A DNA stretch of 64,000 nt, from positions 8,577 through 72,576 of the forward strand of contig MNCI01016277.1 of NCBI GenBank assembly GCA_015680685.1, read 5' to 3'. The position numbers and the translations under genes were made by a program. Source of the stretch: Gnetum montanum (lineage: Eukaryota > Streptophyta > Gnetopsida > Gnetales > Gnetaceae). The notes below the pieces were generated by a model that saw only the letters and a program-made list of their open reading frames with translations, had not been told where the DNA came from and did no database searches. Position 1 is the first letter of the stretch; each line of letters starts with the position of its first letter. Shown here piece after piece: positions 55,551-64,000 of the stretch.

Positions 55551-56517
55551 TGCAACATCAGGGTCTTAATGCAACGTTGCATAAGTGACATTGGTCTATA
55601 AATAGCCTAGGTCTATAAATACCATGCCTAGGCTCTCATTTTGAGTTAGTTTGCAGTTTAGTTTTTAAGTAGATTAGCAAAGCTATTGCCATATCTTTTC
55701 CTCAAAGTTATAATATTTTCTGAGTACCCATAGAAGGAGTCTAAGTGTGTACAGTTCTTTGTTTGAGCATTGATGTACCTGAGCATAGTAGTGTGATGGA
55801 AATAAAATAAACTCTTTTGAAAATCCTTGCAATACTAAGAATAGCTTAATATTTTCTTTATTGAATTTTACTTTCATGATCTTTACTTTAGTGAACTTGA
55901 ATTAAGTGATTTATTTATAGTTGTTAATGAACATAAGAATGACCACTTCAAGCATTCATATAGTACTTGGTAACCTAGCAATGCTTAACTTCTGGTAGCC
56001 CAATAGTGCTATATGTGTTCAGGATGTGTTGAGGAAAGTGGAATGGTTACCTGTGTTAGGCTAGCTAGGTAGTAGATGAGTTAGATCTTCAATTAATTTA
56101 CCTTTTACTCTTGTTGTAGGTAATTACATCTATAAAACACAAAAAAATAAAAATCATATACCTCAATTACACTTAAACCGTGCCCTTGAATTTCACAAGT
56201 GTAGTTGGGAAGACAATGAACGTTCTCAATGCCCATTTTACTTCTTAGTAGAGTTAGTGCATTAGAAAATTATAGGTCCATATAATTTGACTAGATCACA
56301 TGTAATGACTTAGTGATTTGTATGGTTGTGCATAGGGGTTTCTCGCAGCTCATCATTAGCAGGACTACCAAGGACCTTTTTGTTGTTTTTTGTGCTATCT
56401 AGGACCTAGTGAAACATATTTAAATCATTGGAATGAAACTTAGAGTCATATCTTATTTCACAATTACTACAACAAATTCTCAGAACACACTGTGATTTTT
56501 ATTTGCTAATTGAAAAT
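55550..56517 (+). mobile_element. Probable 5' LTR remainder and leader of the Athila-like element
   Basis: Two TATA boxes, TCTATAAATAGCC (about 55595) and TCTATAAATACC (about 55611), lie upstream of the gag of the next element. I could not fix LTR borders or a primer-binding site. No coding sequence is seen. Confidence 0.4.
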
Positions 56518-58790
56518 GTCTTCTTCTCATAAGATTGCTTCTCACCTGATGAGTATGTGTCGAACTTCACCTTCATCCTACACCAAGATGAATAGCTATG
56601 GTGGCATGACATGGGGGATAACATTTGCTCCTACAATGCTCTGTCAAATGCTTACATAATGTGGTCTTCAAGACTACCATGGGGGGTATATTGTGGAAGA
56701 TGTTGACACTAAGGATTATCATCCCACTGAAGCACAACATTTGTAGGATCGATAGCTAGAATAGTGCTACGAATTTTTGAAGTGAACCCCTATTTGGGGG
56801 TTTTCCATTCAATGAAACTCCTCTCCTTTATTTCGGTGATGGAGGATAAAATTAGAATTTTCACTTCACAATTTACAACCCTAATTCTAGTAACAAGGGA
56901 TCCAATGATAATGAAGGATCTAGAGGGACAAATCAAGACAAGCATGTAGATAAGAAGCACGATCATGATCATGGTCATGATTTCCGAAGAGGTAATAGTA
57001 GGCACCATGATGATGCTAGTTATCCTTCCTCTTCCCCTTCATCATCGTCTTCTCCTTCTAGATATAACCATGAACAAAAAAGGTGAGACTATGATGAAGG
57101 TTATTGGAATGAATGAAGCAACCAACAAGACCAAAATAACCAAAGTGATTGTTGGGATAGACAAGATCCAGGATAGATGTTCAAGAGAGGCACATAACCA
57201 TGAATGAAGGGGTAGTAGAGGGCATTGTAGGCACTATGATCAAGGCCTCGATGAGCCTCTATTTGCTACCCAAAGTATTCTTAACATTACAAAGGTAGTT
57301 AGAATTCCAACAAGGCATGTGAAAGATAGTTAGATCAAACGATTAGACATGAATAATATTCCTCAATTTGAAGGAGCATATAACTTTGATCTGTAGAATC
57401 ATCTTCAAGCTCTCCAAAATGCATGTGTCTTATAGAACATAGAGAACAAGTGGCAGTAATTGAATTTTTTCTCTAGGACACTCATCAAAGAAGCAAAAAA
57501 CTAGTACTAGTCCTTAGAGCCAGAATCTATCAAACAATGGAGTACCATGCTTCAGTTGTTCAATGATAAGTATCAAACATACTTCAAGGTGTCCAACTTA
57601 AGGAAGCAAATTCAAGGGTGGAAATAAGGAACACATGAACCCTTGAATGCTGCCATTAGCTAATACTATGTCTTGATGCACAAATATCCTAGCCATGATT
57701 ATTCTTAATTGGTTCAACTTCACCACATTGTAGATAAGCTTCATAATGAAATGAGGAAAACCCTTAGTGTCTATTCCCAAGGTTGATTGTCAAAACTAAC
57801 TACCCATCAGATATAAAGATTAATATAGTAGGTTGCCAAAGAGGAGGATGAACTAAGAAAAAGAGAAAGTGCAAAGTACAATCATGATCCTTCCATTTGT
57901 AAGAGGGAGGTTTGATTCTACGATAGTGAGGATGAATCCGTATTTGATGAGGGGGTGCATAAGAAAGCCTTCTCACTTTAAAAATTCCAATCTAAACTTA
58001 TAGCCATGGTTGATTAGTTAAGGGACTCAATGGACAAAAAATTTCAATTTGTCTTCAAAATTTCTGAGGAGCCTAGAGATCAAAGTAGTGAGTGTGAACA
58101 CAAGAGGCACAAGGAAGTTGAACATGTATATTACAAAGGTAAGGGTAAGATTGTTGCAATAGAAAAGGTTGTGAATAGTGAATTAGATGATGATCATGGA
58201 TGTGATGTCTATTAGTATAGACATCGTAAGGGATGTTGCCTTGTTGTGTTACATCTATAGGAGTTAGGGGCATATGTGTTACATTCATAACTTACACAAA
58301 GGCAAACATCTAGAAGGTTACCTTATACTCAAGGTAATCTTAAGAAGTTCCACTAGCAACAACTATATTATCCAAGTGAAGCTCCACTACAACTATATGA
58401 ATAGTATCAATAATGGTAGTAACCAAAATCATGTGCACTAGCATTACCAAGATAACAATACCCTTATCGATAGCCTAATCCATATGGTTACCACCTGCAA
58501 CAACCCATGTCTCCATGTGACTCCTCCAGTCATGTTTCAAATTTTCAACCTCACTACCATCCTTCAGATTATTCCCAAGCTCATTCACCACATGAAAGAA
58601 GGGATATTATCTCTTATCCTTATCCTCCTATCCCTGCATACACTCCTCTAGTTGCACAGCTACCACCTACTCCACCAATGCAGGGTGAATTGTCCACTCA
58701 ATTGCAACAATGCAATGCTATGAGGGCTGTTAATTTGCAACCTAATCATCAATCAAATAGGTTGAATGCCTAATCAAAGAAAAGACCTTT
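56518..58790 (+). pseudogene. Athila-like element gag (decayed)
   Basis: Possible start ATGTCTTCTTCTCATAAG at 56524. Regions in several frames: a His/Asp-rich then Ser-rich basic stretch (about 56900-57090, e.g. KHDHDHGHDF), a Gag core about 57340-57790 (NNIPQFEGAYNFD, NDKYQTYF, LMHKYPSHDY, VDKLHNEMRKTL), and a Pro/His-rich stretch 58500-58770 (PHERRDIISYPYPPIPAYTP). Many stops. Assigned by position and Gag-like pattern. Confidence 0.6.
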
Positions 58791-58899
58791 CTTTCAATCC
58801 TATAGTCCACCTAAGCCTTTACCTACACCCACGATTGACAACCCTACTCCTACCTCTTTCTCCATATCAAATTTCTTTGGGTCTCCTTCAAACCAAACC

Positions 58900-61800
58900 A
58901 TACTAAGGATCCATAGTGTAATTCTTACTCATACTATGTCTGATTAGATCCATGCAGGAAACCTTCCCAGGAAATTCACTAATCTTGGAAGTCCTCTAAT
59001 TTATTTGTAGATTGCTGGGAATGAATTGTGCAAGGCTCTTCTCAATTTAGGTTATGGTATATTTTGATTTCTCATGAGATGCACACTACCTAGAACCTAC
59101 CTCCTCTCAAGAAGAGAAATATTAAATTTGAATTGTAGACCAGTCCATCACTATTCCATTGGGATTGGTAGAAGACATTGTGACCATTATCTATGGGTGG
59201 TCTTATCCTTCTAACTTCCTGGTAATCAAAGTGGAGAACTACAAAGGAGACTTTCTAATTATTATGGAAAGGGCATGGCTAAGCACCATCAATGCAAGAA
59301 TGGACATCAAAGATGTTTCCTTGAATATATCTAAAGAAAATGCATTTGGAAAGAGTGAGAAGAAGAGAGTTCCTTGCATTGCATATAGTGATACAAGGAG
59401 CAATTGTGTGCAGAAAATTTGGGCTATAAAGCAAGCATCTATCTTTACATGCAAGTAGTGTGCATCAAAAGTAGAAATTCAAAGGCTTTTATATGTACCA
59501 ACCACAAAATAGAGGGCACCTAGTGGCTAACCACTAATTCAGAAAGCATCACACTTTGCATGGAACCAACTAAGAGCTTGACATGTGTGTATGTCATAGG
59601 CATGGATGAACTAGAGCAAGTTCATCACCAACTCTTTGATGAAATAAATGATGATGATCATTGGAAAGAGTTGGAAATTCCTAAAAAATTCAAACAAGAA
59701 TCCCTTGAGCTAAAAATGTTACCAGCTAGAATGGAATATGTATTTTTAAAGAATGGGAAGCCAATTATAATCAATGCAAAACTTGCTCTAGAATAGAAGA
59801 AGATGTTGTTGTAAGTATTTGAAAGATGGTTAGAAACTTTTGCTTGGTCATATCCTAAACTCACAAGGATTTATCCTAGGATATGCTAGCATTTCATCTA
59901 CAACAACCCAACCATGAAGCCAAAATGAAAGCCACAGAGGTGGTTAAACCCCAAATTGAAGTAAGTTGTCAAGAAGGAAATTGAGCAACTCCTCAAGGTG
60001 GGATTCATCTATCACATTGTGGATAGTGAGTGGGCTAGCCCACTTGTAATTGTGCCAAAGAAAGGTGGCAAGTGGTGGATCTTCATCGATTTTAGGCTAC
60101 TAAACATGGGAACATTCAAGGATCATTTTTCATTGCCATTTGTTGACTAGGTGCTTGACACAATATCTGGGCATTACTACTACAGTTTTTTAGATAGTTA
60201 TAGTGGCTATAACCAAATTCAAATTGCACTAAAAGACCAAGAAAATATAATGTTCATGAGTCCTTGGGAAAATTTTTCATATCACAAGATGCTATTTGGT
60301 CTATGCAATGCTACCTTCACATTCCAATGCCTGGTCTTGAGCATTTTTCAATAGTAAATTAGTAGTGGTGTAGAAGTCTTCATGGATGACTTCTCCACCT
60401 ATGGAGTTACATTTGAGCAAGCCTTGGACCGCCTTGAGAAAGTTTTGAAATGGTGTGTTGAAATTAACTTATGGATCAATTATTAGAAAAGTCACCTCAT
60501 GGTCTAGGAGTGCATTAGACTAGGGCATAGAATCTCATAAGCAGAAATTGAGGTGGACCTTGAAAAAATAAGGATCATCCAAGGAATAACTTGATAGCTA
60601 GAAATAGTTAAAGATTTTTGATAATTCCTTGGACATACTGGCTACTATAGATGATTCATAGAGAATTTCTCTAAGATTCCAAAACTATTGGTAGAGCTAA
60701 CAAAGAAAGATGCTCCCTTCATTTGGACTGTAGAATGTGAGAAAGTATTCTAGCAACTGAAAGAAAATCTTGTAGAAACTCCAATCCTACAAGCACCCGA
60801 TTGGTCTAAACCATTTCATATTATGATAGATGCATCAAATTATGTCTTGGGAGTTGTGTTGATGTAGTTAGATGATAAGAAACAACCATACTACATCCAT
60901 TGCACTAGTCAAAGCATTGTTGGTGCATAACTAAACTACACCACTACAGAAAAAGAATTGATAATGGTGGTGTTTGCTCAAGAAAATTTCAAGCATTATG
61001 TGCTTGGCTACAAGGTATTTGTGCATAGAGATCATAGTGCCATATACTTCCTAATGAACAAGACAATGGTGAGCCCTTGTGTCATATGGTGGCTAGTGAT
61101 CTTGTAGAAATTTAATCTCATGATGGTAGATCGAAAGGGCACTAAGAATGTGGTCATTGATCACTTGTCTTGATTGCAATTGGACAAAAAAGATGAAAAA
61201 GCCCATTATCTGATACATTTTCTTATGAACTCCTCTTTGCTGGGGCTATAACTAAACAGATGCCTAATGAGCCAAAATGGTATGATAACATTCTCATCTA
61301 TCTTCTTACTTAGGAGATGCCACAAGGGTTGGACTACCAAAAGAAACAATAGTTTCTTGACCAGGAAAATCTCTTCATGGAAATCAATGGACACCTCTAT
61401 AATGTGTGCACTGATGGCCTATTTTGTTGGTGTGTTCTTAATGTTGATCAACTACACATTATCCAAGATGCTCATGAAGGTCCTTTTGGAGGAAATTATG
61501 CTAGGAGATGCATGACCATTAAAATCTTGATTGCAGGGTACTATTGGACAACACTCTTTAGGGATGCCCATCATTATGTCTACTCTTTTGAACAATGTCA
61601 ACAAGATGGTGGGATGACTACTCAAATGGAGGAACCTCAACAATGGATTCAACCACTAGAACCATTCAACATTTTGGGTATTGAGTTCATGGGTTCCATC
61701 ATGCCCATGTTAAATGCAAAGGCATACATCATAGTCACTGTTGACTATTATATGAAATGGGTAGAAGCAGTAGCCATCATTGATCGCACATCCTCTAATA

Positions 61801-62594
61801 CTACTTGGTTTGTACAAAAAAATTTTGTAAATATTTTTGGTGTGCCAAGCGCATTAATTTCTAATAATGAAACTCATTTTATAGGCACTACGTTTTAGAA
61901 GCTCATGCAACAATTAAAGGTTGAATATAAACTCATAACACCATACCATCCCCAAGCTAATGGTCAAGCTAAGGTTACCAATAGGGAAATCAAAAGGATA
62001 CTAATAAGAACCATTAGCATGTATAGGAAGGACTAGAGCACAAAAATGAATGATAACTTTTGGGCCTATCTTTCAACTTGGAAACTTCCTATAGGCTACT
62101 CTCCCTATGAGCTTGTGTATGGAAAACTACCAACACTTCCTATTCAATCTGAACTTTGTATACTTTTAACAGCTTGTGATCTTAACCTTGACTTGAGTCT
62201 AGCCCAAAAAGAATAACTAATGGATCTCAACTTACTAGATGAAAATTGATTAGTGGCGCTATCATTTAATGAGTTGCACAAGGCCTATAACAAAAAGCAT
62301 CATGACCTAAACATTAGAAAAGTCAAATTTTAACCAAGAGATAAGGTTCTTTACTGGAATCCCACACATGTACCTCAATGAACTAAGTTTCAAACATTGT
62401 GGGAAGGACCTTACATCATTTATGAAACTTTTTCTTTAGGGGCCATGATGATCTATAAATCCAAGAGTCCAAATAAGAAATAGCTGGTCAACATATAACA
62501 AATTAAACCTTTCCATGAGCATACACTAGCTAACACAAAAAGTACCTCATATGATGGACAACCATGCTTCATATTTTGGATCTCCTCATTTTAA
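58900..62594 (+). pseudogene. Athila-like element pol: protease, RT, RNase H, integrase (decayed)
   Basis: Protease region about 58990-59340 (PLGLVEDIVTIIYG, FLIIMERAWLSTINARMDI). RT about 59880-60700 with WASPLVIVPKKGGKWW, FLDSYSGYNQIQI, and FMDDFSTYG at the active site; LGHTGYYR and FIENFSKI follow. RNase H about 60780-61170 (IMIDASNYVLGVVL). Integrase about 61450-62200: the zinc region is partly lost, the first catalytic D is E (LGIEFMGSI), the second is N (SNNETHF), and the third block is NGQAKVTNREIK. C-terminal part with LWEGPYIIYE. Only one RNase H, as in Athila, unlike the Tat elements. Stops throughout. Confidence 0.8.
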
Positions 62595-64000
62595 CTTAGT
62601 CATGGGGGAGATGGCCACTCATGCTAATCATACAAGTAGCTCCTCAGTTTTTAAAACCTTTGTGTTTTACATGTTTTTTGTTTTACACATTATTTATTTT
62701 ACATCTTTTTAATGTAATGTTATTAATCTTTTCTAATTTTTTTATACCATCATTAGTACATTTGATATTTTTTGAATATTTTACACTTTTTTATATTTTC
62801 TTTTATTTGGTGTGATTTTCTAACTTTTTGTTAATAAGTGATAGGTACATTGGTAATTCGTTACTTTATGGTGGTATGTACTATTCTTGTCATTTGATTA
62901 TTGATGTCTAGTTTCTAGCTTTAAATTTCATTATGGATAATTAAGACATGGTTTCTTCTTCATGCAATAGGTAGTGAATCCACGACATCCATCCATCCAC
63001 ACACTTCATGGTTTTTCTTGTTTTTGAAATGTGGAGTCCCTTTCTCATTAATAAGCCTTTAATAAATTTATGAATTTGGTAGTTTCTCGAATTAGGAAGG
63101 ATTCAAAGGTTTGAACAAGGTGTGGCTTCAAAAGGATTTGGTATTCTTTGTGCTTTTCTATTTACCTAGGTGCATGTGTGTTCCCATGAATTTCTTACTA
63201 TTCTATGTCATCCAATAAAAGGAAGTTGAATACATCCTTGCATGGTGTGATTTTCATCAAGAAAAAGAGAGAGAGAGGAAAAAAAACAAAAAGATGAGGA
63301 TTCAAAGCACACCCCTTGGACTAAATAAATGCATGTGTCTTTGCATGGTGTGGTTCTCATTTAAAAAAAATGATGGGAATTTGAACCACATCCCTTAGAA
63401 AAATAGGCTACAAGCATTGGTTATGGGATTAGTCCCCTCTAATTAAGGTCCTTACTCACTTAATATTTTTTCTTTAATTTGGAATAGTGGTTGTTTTGTG
63501 GGAGCACTCTTGTGTCTTAGGGGATGGATTGGTCTTAAAATGATGATGCGAAGTCATTGAATGTGGTTGGTTTTGGTTTGGACTAAGCATGGATCCTATC
63601 AAGTCATTTAACCATAAAATCCACAAGGGACTTCATGTGACTATAATTAGAAACTCCATTCCACTCTCTCTCATCCATTTATGCTGTCCATATTTCATCT
63701 CACTACTAGTTTCATGTTTGGTTCGATGTCCTGGTTTGATATGTCATAATTCTTAGTTAGTTTCTTTTAGGTTTTTGTACTTAACCTTCTATGTCCATTA
63801 ATCATCCATGAGGCTTACAAAATCTTTGTTTTGAAGTTATGCAAAGGCATAAAAAGCTTGTGCCTACTTTGGGGAGGACCCACTTGCATATCTCTTACTT
63901 TGGTTAGTTAAGTTCTTTACACTTGGACACTCTTACAATTAAAGTCTCTTTTGTTTATTCCATTAATGACATCCAATTGCACATACCTTCATAATAGTTT
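62595..64000 (+). mobile_element. Athila-like element, region 3' of integrase
   Basis: CATGGGGGAGATGG near 62603 resembles the purine-rich stretch that follows pol in Athila elements. The remaining sequence is AT-rich with no recognised gene. No 3' LTR matching 55.1-56.5 kb was found before the window end, so it probably lies beyond. Confidence 0.45.

Noticed and set aside
62595-64000. An envelope-like gene after integrase of the Athila-like element
   Set aside because: Some Athila elements have an extra ORF here, but only AT-rich sequence with short frames is visible; nothing supports a gene.

Overview
This window is a nest of plant LTR retrotransposons; I see no host gene, tRNA, rRNA or CRISPR array. 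The organism is most likely a plant with a large, repeat-rich genome (the sequence alone does not fix gymnosperm, fern or angiosperm). Reasons: Ty3/gypsy elements of the Tat/Ogre type with two RNase H domains, an Athila-like element, several rounds of nesting, and decay dominated by C-to-T changes typical of silenced, methylated DNA.

Layout. Element 1 (old) supplies 252-14931 plus 49635-49703: an antisense gene, pol and a 3' LTR; its 5' half lies left of the window. A 3' LTR end (1-251) and a solo LTR (3154-5002) interrupt its antisense gene. Element 2 (14932-49629, target duplication ACATG) sits inside the 3' LTR of element 1. Element 3 (26305-43376, target duplication CACGT, youngest) sits inside the reverse transcriptase of element 2. 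To the right are the 3' ends of two more related elements (element 0, LTR 50107-51810; element -1, LTR from 54870). Last comes an Athila-like element (about 55.1 kb to the window end, gag about 56.5-58.8 kb, pol about 58.9-62.6 kb).

The notable system is in the Tat-type elements. The sense order is LTR, primer site, gag-protease, repeat cluster, a large spacer, repeat cluster, RT-RNaseH-aRNaseH-integrase, repeat cluster, polypurine tract, LTR. In three independent elements the spacer holds a gene on the opposite strand. In element 3 it can be read as seven exons with six GT-AG introns of 78-104 bp, all reading phases agreeing over 1015 codons, broken only by three TAG codons. It has its own TATA box, and several intron positions recur in elements 1 and 2. 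The product looks like a catalytically dead FCP1/NIF-like HAD domain, then a conserved unknown domain, an acidic linker, a coiled coil and an acidic tail. A conserved splice acceptor 12-13 nt before the pol ATG suggests that the sense transcript is spliced, so the antisense gene would lie inside a sense intron.

Each element family also carries its own short palindromic motif in many copies in the LTR. In elements 1, 3 and -1 the same motif recurs upstream of, or where one expects, the antisense gene. A second repeat with core TTAAACTGGC brackets the antisense gene and follows integrase. My working hypothesis, which is inference, is that the antisense gene encodes a family-specific trans-acting regulator, perhaps an anti-silencing factor analogous to VANC proteins of VANDAL transposons.

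Data caveats: single N bases at 27188 and 37881 hide about 120 and 220 bp, and 535 N at 40818-41352 hide a repeat cluster.
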